A DNA stretch of 64,000 nt from Legionella bononiensis. GTDB taxonomy: Bacteria > Pseudomonadota > Gammaproteobacteria > Legionellales > Legionellaceae. Both the position numbers and the translations under genes were made by a program. The notes below the pieces were generated by a model, which saw only the letters and a program-made list of their open reading frames with translations, searched no databases and was not told the DNA's origin. Positions 1-10,283 of the stretch are shown here, piece after piece. The stretch is from assembly GCF_016786215.1 (NCBI RefSeq), contig NZ_JADOBG010000020.1:87982-151981 (forward strand). Direction: 5' to 3'. How positions within the stretch are numbered: position 1 is the stretch's first letter; every line of letters starts with the position of its first letter.

Positions 1-1
1 T

Positions 2-877
2 GGTGATGGTATAGGCCGACTGTTGCTTGGCAAAAAAGAAATAAGCCAGGATTTATTGGACGAATTGGAAACCTTGTTGATCAGCGCCGATTTGGGGATA
101 GATACGACCCAGGCGGTCTTGAAACAAATAACAGATGGTTTGGAACGAAAACAATTATCCGATGGCGATGCTGTTTATGAGGCACTGAAACTTCATTTGC
201 AGAACATTCTAGGGCAAGAAAAAAAGCCTCTGTCATTGGAAACGCCTGATCATTCCCCGTTTGTCCTGTTAATGGTTGGTGTTAATGGCGCAGGTAAAAC
301 AACGACTATAGGCAAACTGGCTAAACAATTTCAAAAACAGGGTAAAAAAGTAATGTTGGCTGCCGGTGATACGTTCAGAGCTGCAGCAGTAGAACAATTG
401 CATGTTTGGGGGGAGCGGAATGACATTCCTGTAATTGCCCAGCATACCGGTGCTGACAGTGCTTCGGTAATTTTTGATGCGCTTCAGGCTGCGAAGGCTC
501 GAAAAATCGATGTGTTAATTGCGGATACCGCAGGTCGTTTGCATACTCAAAACAATTTGATGGAAGAATTGAAGAAGGTAAAACGAGTATTGCAGAAAAT
601 AGATCCTCAGGCGCCTCATGAAACGATGTTGGTCCTGGATGCGAGTATAGGACAAAATGCTCTGAATCAGGCTCGTCAATTTCATGAGGCAGTAAATTTA
701 ACCGGGATTACCATGACCAAACTTGATGGAACAGCCAAAGGTGGAATATTATTTGCCATAGCTAATGATTTGGGGATACCATTTCGTTATCTGGGAGTCG
801 GTGAGGGCATAGAAGATTTACGGCCCTTTGATGCAGCGCAATTTGTCGGTGCAATATTCAATGATGATCACATTTGA
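2..877 (+). CDS. ftsY: Signal recognition particle receptor FtsY (5' end outside window)
   Basis: SRP-receptor GTPase that docks ribosome-nascent-chain complexes bound by Ffh/4.5S RNA at the membrane. The reading frame is open from base 2, and the residues before the first possible internal start (GDGIGRLLLGKKEI) match the usual FtsY entry to the N domain, so the gene runs in from the left and its acidic A domain is missing here. The NG domain is visible: P-loop GVNGAGKTTTIGKLA, DTFRAAAVEQL, DTAGR and TKLDGTAKGG. It is followed by ftsE with a short overlap and by ftsX, the classic ftsYEX order. Identity is secure; only the N-terminus is unseen. Confidence 0.97.
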   Translation, partial: GDGIGRLLLGKKEISQDLLDELETLLISADLGIDTTQAVLKQITDGLERKQLSDGDAVYEALKLHLQNILGQEKKPLSLETPDHSPFVLLMVGVNGAGKTTTIGKLAKQFQKQGKKVMLAAGDTFRAAAVEQLHVWGERNDIPVIAQHTGADSASVIFDALQAAKARKIDVLIADTAGRLHTQNNLMEELKKVKRVLQKIDPQAPHETMLVLDASIGQNALNQARQFHEAVNLTGITMTKLDGTAKGGILFAIANDLGIPFRYLGVGEGIEDLRPFDAAQFVGAIFNDDHI

Positions 878-1514
878 CCAAGTTAGTAAACGTTATCCTG
901 GCGGCTTCGAAGCATTAAGCCAGGTCAGTTTTTCCATGCAAAAAGGCGAAATGGCTTTTCTTACCGGTCATTCTGGCGCTGGTAAAAGTACTTTTCTTAA
1001 ATTGATTGCTTTATTGGAATGGCCAACATCAGGTCAATTAATTGTAAATGGCCTAAAATTAAATCATCTTAAAAAAAGAGATGTTGCCGCACATCGAAGT
1101 CATTTGGGGATAACTTTTCAATCGCCTCATTTACTCAATGATCGGACTGTATTTGATAATGTTGCCCTTCCTTTGCAAATTCAGGGGCTGTCTTATCCTA
1201 CGATTGCAAAGCGAGTGCATGCCGCCCTGGATATGGTTGGTTTACTGAGTAAAGAAAAAATGTTGCCCTTGCATCTTTCCGGGGGAGAACAACAACGGGT
1301 AGGGATTGCTCGTGCTGTAGTTCATAAACCTGCATTGTTATTGGCTGATGAGCCAACAGGAAATCTGGATCCCAAATTGTCTTCTGAAATCATGACCCTA
1401 TTTGAACAATTTAATCAGGTTGGTGTAAGCATCTTGATTGCTACACATGATTTAGCTTTGATTGCCAGAATGAAGCATCGTATTGTGATGTTAAAGGGAG
1501 GACGCCTGTGTTAA
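864..1514 (+). CDS. ftsE: Cell division ABC transporter ATP-binding protein FtsE
   Basis: Cytoplasmic ATPase of the FtsEX complex, which couples ATP hydrolysis to periplasmic peptidoglycan hydrolase activation at the septum. Walker A is GHSGAGKST, the ABC signature is LSGGEQQR and Walker B is LLADEPTG with the following T-HD switch region. I start at the ATG giving MITFDQVSKRYPGG (216 residues, close to the 222 of E. coli). An ATG one codon earlier is equally possible, while a longer frame from 828 lies inside ftsY and is unlikely. It overlaps ftsY at its start and ftsX at its end, suggesting translational coupling. Confidence 0.96.
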   Translation: MITFDQVSKRYPGGFEALSQVSFSMQKGEMAFLTGHSGAGKSTFLKLIALLEWPTSGQLIVNGLKLNHLKKRDVAAHRSHLGITFQSPHLLNDRTVFDNVALPLQIQGLSYPTIAKRVHAALDMVGLLSKEKMLPLHLSGGEQQRVGIARAVVHKPALLLADEPTGNLDPKLSSEIMTLFEQFNQVGVSILIATHDLALIARMKHRIVMLKGGRLC

Positions 1515-2437
1515 AAAGGACACAATCACTGTTGGTGTACCATGTTCAGGCCGCTACGCAAAGCTTCAATTCATTATGCCGCAAACCTCTGGGAACGATG
1601 ATGACGGTAATCGTTATTGCTATTGCGTTAGCTTTACCCGCCCTTTTTTGGGTTTTTACTGATAATCTTGGGAATTTGACCATTGGATGGCAACGTGGCG
1701 GTCATATTTCATTGTATTTGAAACCATCCCTCAGTCAGGCCGAGCAAGTGAAACTATTGGAGAAAGTACGCAGTACCGAGGGTATTGGGCAGGCTACATT
1801 AAAATCATCTGAGGATGGATTGGCTGAATTGACTCAACAGGAAGGCATGCATGATATTATGCGTTATCTTCCTGAAAATCCTTTACCTTCCGTCATTGAG
1901 ATTGTACCCGCACTAATTATTGATTCACCAGCAAAACTGGATTTGCTCTCAAGGCAATTAAAAGCTTTGCCGGAGGTGGAGCAAGTCAAGCTGGATATGG
2001 AGTGGATTAGTCGGTTGCATGCCATACTGGGCTTTGCTGCCAATTTGGCTAATGCGCTTATGGCCTTGTTAGCATTGGCTGTCGTTTTAATTATCGGTAA
2101 TACCTTACGTTTAGCTATACGTAACAGACAGGAAGAAATCCAGATTTTAAAATTAATTGGCGCTACCGATGCGTTTATTCTAAGACCCTTTCTATATTCG
2201 GGTATTTGGTACGGGATGGCCGGGGCAATTTGCGCTGTTTTTTTAGTGAATATATTTATATTGAGTTTAGGAGTTGTGGTAAACCAATTGGCAATTGCTT
2301 ATCAAATGCACTATCCGCTAGCGGGGCTGTCAATAAGACAAATCTTGCTACTTGTGATTTTTGCGATTATACTCGGGTGGCTCGGAGCCAGATTGTCGGT
2401 GAAAAGGCAATTGGCTTCTATAGAACCCTATAAATAA
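1508..2437 (+). CDS. ftsX: Cell division ABC transporter permease FtsX
   Basis: Membrane partner of FtsE. The 309-residue protein has the FtsX pattern: a first membrane segment near residues 33-52, a periplasmic loop with the PLPSVIEI motif seen in gammaproteobacterial FtsX, then three C-terminal membrane segments around residues 172-195, 225-255 and 275-295 with RNRQEEIQILKLIGA between the first two. The start is GTG, overlapping the end of ftsE by seven bases. Confidence 0.95.
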   Translation: MLKRTQSLLVYHVQAATQSFNSLCRKPLGTMMTVIVIAIALALPALFWVFTDNLGNLTIGWQRGGHISLYLKPSLSQAEQVKLLEKVRSTEGIGQATLKSSEDGLAELTQQEGMHDIMRYLPENPLPSVIEIVPALIIDSPAKLDLLSRQLKALPEVEQVKLDMEWISRLHAILGFAANLANALMALLALAVVLIIGNTLRLAIRNRQEEIQILKLIGATDAFILRPFLYSGIWYGMAGAICAVFLVNIFILSLGVVVNQLAIAYQMHYPLAGLSIRQILLLVIFAIILGWLGARLSVKRQLASIEPYK

Positions 2438-2439
2438 TG

Positions 2440-2445
2440 TATAAT
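2440..2445 (+). promoter_or_regulatory. Possible -10 element for rpoH
   Basis: A perfect TATAAT lies about 50 bases before the rpoH start, just after ftsX ends. No convincing -35 hexamer sits 16-18 bases upstream, so this is only a candidate. Confidence 0.3.
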
Positions 2446-2494
2446 ATATCTATATCTAATAGTTACTTTAGTGTTGATAGCTGGAGGAAGTAGT

Positions 2495-3349
2495 ATGAGT
2501 CAACAGTTGCAACTTGCTGCAATGAATCTACCCGTTGGTAGTCTTGATTCCTATATTCATCGGGTAAATCAAATTCCAATGCTGACATTGGAAGAGGAAA
2601 TTGCTTGTGCTGAGCGTTTTCATGCTGAAGGGGATATTGAAGCTGCAAGACGTTTGGTGCTTGCTCATTTACGTTATGTGGTTCGTGTAGCGCGAGGTTA
2701 TTTAGGCTATGGTTTGCCTTTGAATGATTTAATTCAGGAAGGCAATGTCGGCTTAATGAAGGCTGTAAAACGTTTTGATCCCAAAATGGGTGTCCGACTG
2801 GTTTCTTTTGCAGTTCACTGGATAAAAGCAGAAATTCATGAATTTGTTTTGCGTAATTGGCGTATTGTCAAAATCGCAACAACCAAAGCACAACGCAAAT
2901 TATTTTTTAATCTACGCCAAATGAAAAATCGTTTAGGCTGGTTTAGCAACGAGGAAGTGGACGCTGTAGCGAAAGATTTGGGCGTGAGCCGTGAAGATGT
3001 ATTAGTCATGGAACAGCGATTAAACGTTATGGACTCGCCTTATGATGCTCCTGAAGCTGATGAGCATGATGACGCCTATAAAGCACCTGAGCGCTATTTG
3101 TTTAACGTTAACGATGATCCTGCTGTAATGCTGGAAAAAGAAGATACTGGCGATCAGGGGCGTGAGAAGCTGATGTGTGCCATGGAGCAGCTTGATGAAC
3201 GCAGTCAGGATATTTTACAGCAGCGTTGGTTAGCCGAAGAAAAGTTAACCTTACATGATTTGGCGGACAAATATGGTGTTTCTGCAGAACGTGTCAGGCA
3301 GCTTGAAAAAAATGCTATGAAGAAAATTCGCCAGTTTATGGAAAATTAA
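2495..3349 (+). CDS. rpoH: RNA polymerase heat-shock sigma factor RpoH (sigma-32)
   Basis: Alternative sigma factor that directs RNA polymerase to heat-shock promoters. I start at the ATG giving [13 protein letters not shown], preceded by a GGAGG ribosome site at 2483-2487. This makes 284 residues, the same as E. coli RpoH. Region 2 shows [19 protein letters not shown] and the RpoH-type Q(R/K)KLFFNLR box is present ([13 protein letters not shown]). Region 4.2 is the C-terminal helix-turn-helix [21 protein letters not shown] diverged copy of the 3' end recurs near 17.8 kb. The convergent dead hydrolase gene overlaps the 3' end by 14 bases. Confidence 0.97.
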   Translation: MSQQLQLAAMNLPVGSLDSYIHRVNQIPMLTLEEEIACAERFHAEGDIEAARRLVLAHLRYVVRVARGYLGYGLPLNDLIQEGNVGLMKAVKRFDPKMGVRLVSFAVHWIKAEIHEFVLRNWRIVKIATTKAQRKLFFNLRQMKNRLGWFSNEEVDAVAKDLGVSREDVLVMEQRLNVMDSPYDAPEADEHDDAYKAPERYLFNVNDDPAVMLEKEDTGDQGREKLMCAMEQLDERSQDILQQRWLAEEKLTLHDLADKYGVSAERVRQLEKNAMKKIRQFMEN

Positions 3350-4380
3350 GTACGGTTTCATTATTCGAATTTAAAAAATCGCAAACCAGTTGTTCTACGC
3401 GTTCATCCATTAATACGCTTACATGATCCGCATCAGGCAACAACGATAGGTTTGCGTTTTTATATTCCCTGCAAAAAATTATCGACTCTTTCGGTTTGAC
3501 GGTTATGTCGTTCTTTCCATGAATGCATAAAAAGGGAGTATCCGGGGTTTGTGAAGTAAAATATTTTAAACGAATTAATTTGGGGTCAATTTCTGCCTGC
3601 TGACGGATTAACTGACGTAGCTGTAAATAACCGGGTCCACTGAGTTTCAAGCGCCTTGCAATGGTGTTAACTGGACTGCGCATTTGAGTTGGTGAAGCAA
3701 TTAATACAACGCGATCCGGCTTAGAATTCAACTGCCATTCGGGAAGTTGACCCGCTAAATTTAAAGTACTTAATAACATTGAGCCACCAAAAGAATGGCC
3801 TATTACCCCATGAAATGGACCATGTTGATTGATGGTTTCTTTTAAAATTAAAACAGCGTCAGTCCAGTGAAGTTGTTATCCTCAGGCTTCTCCATGAGCT
3901 GGAAAATCCAGAGCATAAACATCATAACCTTGCAGATGCAGGTGTCTGATCAATCGTACCATATAAGCAGCACGAGACATCCAACCATGGGAAATCAGAA
4001 TTTTCTTTCCATTGGGGTTTTTGGCAGGGGCAAAACGATGGATTACATGATGACGAGGATTTTCTTTATGAATGACTTCGCTACGTTTGCCTTCTACATA
4101 TTCACAAGCCATTTTGGCAAAATCCCGATATTTTTTTTCTAACGGAAAGTGGATGGGTGTAATGAATAGTTGATAACAAAGTTGTGCATGAAGAAAATCA
4201 CGGATGTATGTGAGTGAATTAGTCATCATGATGAAATTCCCCTCAAGTTTTATTTTAAGTTTAGGCCAAAATTGAAAGAGATGAGATCGTTTTTTCACTT
4301 TTTGTACTGTAGTGTCATCGGTGTATTTTGATCATTTATTTATTACATGGATCGATTTATGATTGTAAAACGATGGTTTA
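3160..4380. repeat. Left copy of a direct repeat: rpoH 3' end plus hydrolase gene
   Basis: This stretch (end of rpoH on the plus strand, then the whole convergent alpha/beta hydrolase gene and about 80 bases beyond its start) is matched in the same orientation by 17815-19060. The similarity is clear by eye base by base, with scattered mainly third-position differences. The edges are approximate. The two copies bracket about 13 kb of accessory genes. Confidence 0.85.
3336..4229 (-). pseudogene. Alpha/beta hydrolase, inactivated by two in-frame stop codons
   Basis: Degenerate paralogue of the intact gene at 18061-18924. The frame is otherwise continuous, and most residues agree with the intact copy, but a TGA at 3882-3884 and a TAA at 3876-3878 (one codon apart) interrupt it just after ALDFPAHGEA, where the intact copy reads RGL. 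The catalytic nucleophile motif GHSFGGS, the acid (HGKND) and the histidine (DADHVSV) all lie after the stops. Unless stops are read through, only a truncated N-terminal fragment is made. The chosen start corresponds to MMTNSLTYIRD in the intact copy. Confidence 0.9.
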
Positions 4381-4639
4381 TCAATACGATCGGCGAATGT
4401 TAAGCCGAAAGAGGTTATACCTGAATGGTTCAATGAGGTGAAATTTTAAGTCATTCTTTTCTTCTGAGATATTAAAGAATCAGGAATTGTTAGGACTTCA
4501 AATGAAATTTCACCTTTCCAAATTGCTCTAGCCATAATGTCTTCAGATGATTAGGACTATTTTTTAAATTTAGACTATTTAATAAGTTAATTGAATAAAT
4601 CAATTAATTAGCATGTGTAAATGGTACTTCTTAGCAATT
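4299..4639. other. Intergenic stretch, no gene seen
   Basis: No plausible coding frame. The first 80 bases resemble the region after the intact hydrolase start near 19020-19060. Further on, an 11-base inverted repeat (AGGTGAAATTT and its complement, about 4435 and 4505) is separated by roughly 57 bases; its role is unknown. Confidence 0.5.
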
Positions 4640-5065
4640 TTAAACCACTTCAATTTCAACAGGAGCAATGCCTTATATACCGAGTTTTTTAGCTGCACCA
4701 AAGGATAAATCAATTAATCTGTTCGATAAAAAAGGACCTCGATCATTAATTCGAACCACAATTGACCGGCCATTATTCAGGTTTTTTACCCGTACTCGTG
4801 TAGCAAATGGGAGTGTTGGATGAGCTGCCGTCATCGCATACATATTGAAGCGCTCTCCTGTCGATGTTTTTTTATGCCGAGGATGTGCCCCATACCAGGA
4901 AGCAACTCCTTTTGCTTTGTAGTTTTTGGCTGACTTCATCACATGATAAGTTTTCCCTTTGATCACGTAGTGATCCGGACCATTAGATTGCTGATGTGTA
5001 CAAGCAACCAGTAGTATAGGGAGTATGCCTATAATGAGTCGGTTAAAAATCGCATAATAGTTCAT
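4640..5065 (-). pseudogene. rlpA: RlpA-like septal ring lytic transglycosylase, C-terminus cut by a stop codon
   Basis: Lipoprotein with a double-psi beta-barrel fold. RlpA proteins cleave or bind naked glycan strands in the cell wall. A lipobox ends in LVAC about 22 residues in, followed by [35 protein letters not shown] and [10 protein letters not shown], with the conserved His and Asp present. The frame stops with TAA at 4673-4675 right after GAAKKLGI. The next ten codons in the same frame (GIAPVEIEVV, then TAA at 4640) are exactly the closing strand expected of the family. So one nonsense codon removes the last barrel strand. No SPOR domain follows. A 130-residue product could still be made; activity is doubtful. 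Confidence 0.75.
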
Positions 5066-5450
5066 AAAATTATCTTCTACTTCCTCTACAGATAGTTTAA
5101 ATATCAGTTTTAAATGTTATCGAGATGACTTTTAAGGATACCAAATTAATAGATTACGAGAAAAAAAGATATTTCTTGTAAAGAAAATCGTCAATAGATA
5201 ACCCATTTTTAGAATTTGCTTTCAACATGGTTTTATTGATTATCTATTTTTTAGATGAACATGTACTAACATATTTTGGCGTATGCCCTTTTATTTTATC
5301 ACATCAAGGTGATCTCTAAATTCCAGGGATTTTTACGTGAGGGGGAAGGTGTTTCATGTATGCTTTAGCGTCAAGCATCTCGGGCAAGTGGTCTTTTGGG
5401 TGGCAGAGAAGACGCAGCTCTCATATTGAGAGAGCTGCATGGGTATTCGT
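5066..5450. other. Intergenic region between katG end and rlpA start
   Basis: Apart from a hairpin near 5414-5438 I see no gene. A frame from 5356 to 5589 runs into the katG 3' end on the opposite strand and has no family features, so I regard it as chance. Confidence 0.5.
5414..5438 (-). terminator. Hairpin after katG, possible terminator
   Basis: GCAGCTCTC and its exact complement form a 9-bp stem with a 7-base loop, 12 bases beyond the katG stop. On the katG strand it is followed by a T-rich but interrupted stretch, so termination is plausible, not certain. Confidence 0.5.
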
Positions 5451-7757
<2,307 letters not shown>

Positions 7758-7898
7758 CTATTTTTATTGAAATTTTAAGCAAACTTAGGTCGGGCAACAA
7801 ATTGCTCGACCTATACCCACTATTATTTGAGTATGCTGTGTTACCCTATGCCATACTTTAGCCATTTCCTAATTACAACAATATAATGTCCCCAAAAC

Positions 7899-8108
7899 TC
7901 ATGCGTTACGTATAGAAGCGAATAGAGACAAATCACCTTCACCGTTAGAAGCTATGCACATCATTTGAAAGGCACTGGCTGCGGATTTGTCACGTTCTGA
8001 GATAATGAAATCCACGGTATTCCTTTCTCTCTTGGGGATGCTATTGCTTACCAAAAATATTATTAAATGACCCATCTTCCTGCTTGGGTACTGGTTGCGG
8101 CTTCATCG
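7899..8108 (-). pseudogene. Decayed transposase-like fragment, probably IS6-type
   Basis: On the minus strand, broken frames read IDEAATSTQAGRWVI, then (after stops and a one-base shift) RNTVDFIISERDKSAASAF and a tail with IASNGEG. The order DE...(G)RW...(N)TVDF.. ER..AA..F resembles the catalytic core of IS6-like DDE transposases, where a DE-T-GxW segment precedes TIDF-L..RD..AA. Several stops and a frameshift make it non-functional. No terminal inverted repeats were found. The family assignment is by pattern only. Confidence 0.4.
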
Positions 8109-8151
8109 ATAACCATTTAAAAAATATGACAGCCAAATCCATTAGGCTCAG

Positions 8152-8346
8152 GCATCCGAACACGTACAGGCCATCCTGCTAGAACTTACGAACCTGATTC
8201 AGCATTATCAACGCCTGGATGATATGTTGGCGTAGAGACAAAAGATGATGCAACGGTCATCAGGTACTTCCCTGACCTTTTTTTTACATGACCTGTCTCA
8301 GGACTTGTATCATTTAGATGGCTATGAGGTAACTCATCAAATATGA
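8152..8346 (+). pseudogene. Short decayed coding remnant of unknown family
   Basis: Plus-strand frame with protein-like composition (HVQAILLELTNLIQHYQRLD, then TSLTFFLHDLSQDLYHLDGY) interrupted by one TAG at 8233-8235 and closed by TGA at 8344. It is preceded by a stop and has no clear start, so it looks like a piece of a dead gene. I do not recognise the family. The rest of the 7719-8718 interval shows no gene. Confidence 0.3.
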
Positions 8347-8718
8347 CTTCAGGAGTTGACCAAAAAACGTCATCTTTCTACGCATATATGATTTATCACG
8401 GTTTTGATAAAATAATGGCTCCGTTGCCACGTAGGTAAGGGGCACCTTATTATAGCCTGGTGTTTAAGTGTGAAATGTGATCACGGCCCTAGGCCAATTA
8501 TGTCGTTCAAATGGTCATGTCCTATCTATATTTATTCATGCCGCCTTAAATATGCCCATACATGTCGCTTTGATCGTGTTTTGTATAAAGCCTAAAAGGT
8601 TATTTTATGGGGTTTATGATAAGTAAATTAGCACTGAATTTGTAGGGTTCGCTTTTGTCTCGGTTGAGTAATTCAATCCAGACAACGGCAATTGAGTATC
8701 CAATCGGAAATTATGGTT

Positions 8719-9066
8719 TCATGACGTAACGTATTCATTTTTTTGTTCCATTTCTTTCTGCAATTGCTCAATTGCTTCAATAATTTTCAGGAATTTTTCC
8801 CCAAAATTCGTGACAGTGTATTCTACACGCGGCGGTATTTCAGGAAATGTGTTTTTGACGAGAATGCCAAATTCAAGATTTTTGGTGAGGCATTGGTTGA
8901 GCACTTTCATGGAAAGTCCTTCCACACTGCGCACCATTGCTCCAGGGCGATTGATGCCATCTCGTAGCAGTCGATAAACAGTCATAGACCATTTGCAGCC
9001 GCAGATCGTTTCTAGCATCGATGCGGTTTCAAGAGGCCGTTTTTTTTGTAGTATTTTTGTCGCCAT
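8719..9066 (-). CDS. HxlR-family winged-helix transcriptional regulator
   Basis: 115-residue DNA-binding protein. The HxlR pattern is clear: a Cys in the short lead (ETICGCKWSM), the helix-turn-helix around LRDGINRPGAMVRSVEGLS, then LNQCLTKNLEFGILVK and the wing PPRVEYTVTNFG. Proteins of this family often sense electrophiles or oxidants through that N-terminal cysteine. I start at MATKILQ; a longer frame from 9198 has no family match and would run through the promoter region. It is divergent from the dehydrogenase gene at 9225, with GTACCT repeats between them that could be its operator. Confidence 0.85.
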   Translation of the reverse strand: MATKILQKKRPLETASMLETICGCKWSMTVYRLLRDGINRPGAMVRSVEGLSMKVLNQCLTKNLEFGILVKNTFPEIPPRVEYTVTNFGEKFLKIIEAIEQLQKEMEQKNEYVTS

Positions 9067-9132
9067 GTCCTTAATGCCTTCGGAAAAAGTTTTGCTCAAA
9101 AAAATATGATGAATATCAAAAAGTAACACCAT

Positions 9133-9160
9133 AAAGTACCTAGTGTACCTCAAAGTACCT
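9133..9160. promoter_or_regulatory. Three tandem GTACCT motifs, probable operator
   Basis: GTACCT occurs at 9136, 9145 and 9155, spaced 9 and 10 bases, about one DNA turn, each preceded by A/T-rich bases (AAAGTACCT twice). They lie in the gap between the divergent regulator and dehydrogenase genes, a usual place for HxlR autoregulatory sites. Binding is inferred. Confidence 0.5.
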
Positions 9161-9224
9161 GCTTTTGTGCGCATTATATAACATCCATACTTGCACACTT
9201 ATTTTTCTGAAGAAGGAGTGAATC

Positions 9225-9989
9225 ATGCAAACACAAAATTTGGCTATTATTATAGGTGGCTCAAGCGGTATGGGACTAGAGACGGCCATGCGTCTTGCAA
9301 GTCCTGCGCTGAATATCCTGATTACTGGAAGGGATGAACAAAGGCTCAAAACAGCTGCGAACATGCTTGCGCAACAGGGGGCCCAGGTTGAATCCCATGT
9401 GTTGGATTTGTACTGTAAAGAACAGTGTGATGCTTTTATTGATAGTTTGCTTTCCGAACGTCGCTCAATCAAGCATCTGATCAATGCAGCCGGTTACTTC
9501 AAACCGGTAGGGTTTCTGGATCATAGCGAAGCTGACTATGATTGTCAGATGCAGTTGAACAAGGCATTTTTTTTCATCACTCAGGCCGTTGCCAAAAACA
9601 TGAAACAGCATGGTGGCGGGAACATCGTCAACATTGGTTCCATGTGGGCACATCAGGCGGTCAAAGCCACACCTTCTTCCGCTTATTCCATGCAGAAAGC
9701 CGGGCTGCATTCCCTAACTCAACACCTGGCGATGGAACTTGCTGATCACAATATACGGGTAAACGCTGTGGCGCCCGCCGTGGTAGCCACCCCGATTTAC
9801 AAAGCTTTTATTGATGAGCATCTGATTGAGCAGACATTGCAGAGCTTCAACGCCTTTCATCCCCTTGGCCGCATTGGTAAAGCGTCTGATGTTGCCAACG
9901 CAATTGAGTTTCTCCTGTCTGAAAAGTCTAGCTGGATAACCGGCGAAATAGTGAACGTGGATGGTGGCGTTATGGCCGGCAGGATTTAG
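9225..9989 (+). CDS. Short-chain dehydrogenase/reductase
   Basis: NAD(P)-dependent oxidoreductase of the classical SDR type, 254 residues. The cofactor loop is GGSSGMG (a variant of TGxxxGxG), with ITGRDEQRL after beta-2, LINAAGYF, the catalytic Ser in NIGSMWAHQ, the YxxxK pair in YSMQKAG and the C-terminal GEIVNVDGGV. A GAAGGAG ribosome site precedes the ATG. Its divergent pairing with an HxlR regulator suggests induction by a reactive compound such as a quinone or aldehyde; the substrate cannot be read from the sequence. Confidence 0.92.
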   Translation: MQTQNLAIIIGGSSGMGLETAMRLASPALNILITGRDEQRLKTAANMLAQQGAQVESHVLDLYCKEQCDAFIDSLLSERRSIKHLINAAGYFKPVGFLDHSEADYDCQMQLNKAFFFITQAVAKNMKQHGGGNIVNIGSMWAHQAVKATPSSAYSMQKAGLHSLTQHLAMELADHNIRVNAVAPAVVATPIYKAFIDEHLIEQTLQSFNAFHPLGRIGKASDVANAIEFLLSEKSSWITGEIVNVDGGVMAGRI

Positions 9990-10283
9990 GCTGTTTAAAA
10001 CCCTGGCTTTGCCCTCACGTGCTAATTTCTCAGCCTAACGTTCTGATTTACAATTGTTTTTTACAAAAGCGTATGCAAAAAGAGATAGGGGTCAAGACAT
10101 AGAGGCAAGTCTTTTGATAAAGGGATTCAATTTGTTAAAAGAAATTGCTGCTGCATTGGGATCGATACATGAGGCATTTGTTGTGAAGGCTATTATCAAA
10201 TTCCTACACGTTTAATAGAGCTAATAATAATTGTGTTGAATTAAATGCCTTGATCAAAAGATTTGCCCCCTATGTTTCATTAG
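9990..10283. other. Intergenic stretch with possible decayed coding
   Basis: Two short open stretches on the plus strand (about 10085-10215 and 10200-10309, different frames) have protein-like composition but no start, ribosome site or recognisable motif. I take them as remnants or chance. Confidence 0.25.

Noticed and set aside
3876..3884. Selenocysteine or programmed readthrough at the TGA
   Set aside because: A second stop (TAA) follows one codon later and no SECIS-like hairpin or catalytic role fits this position, which is Arg in the intact copy.
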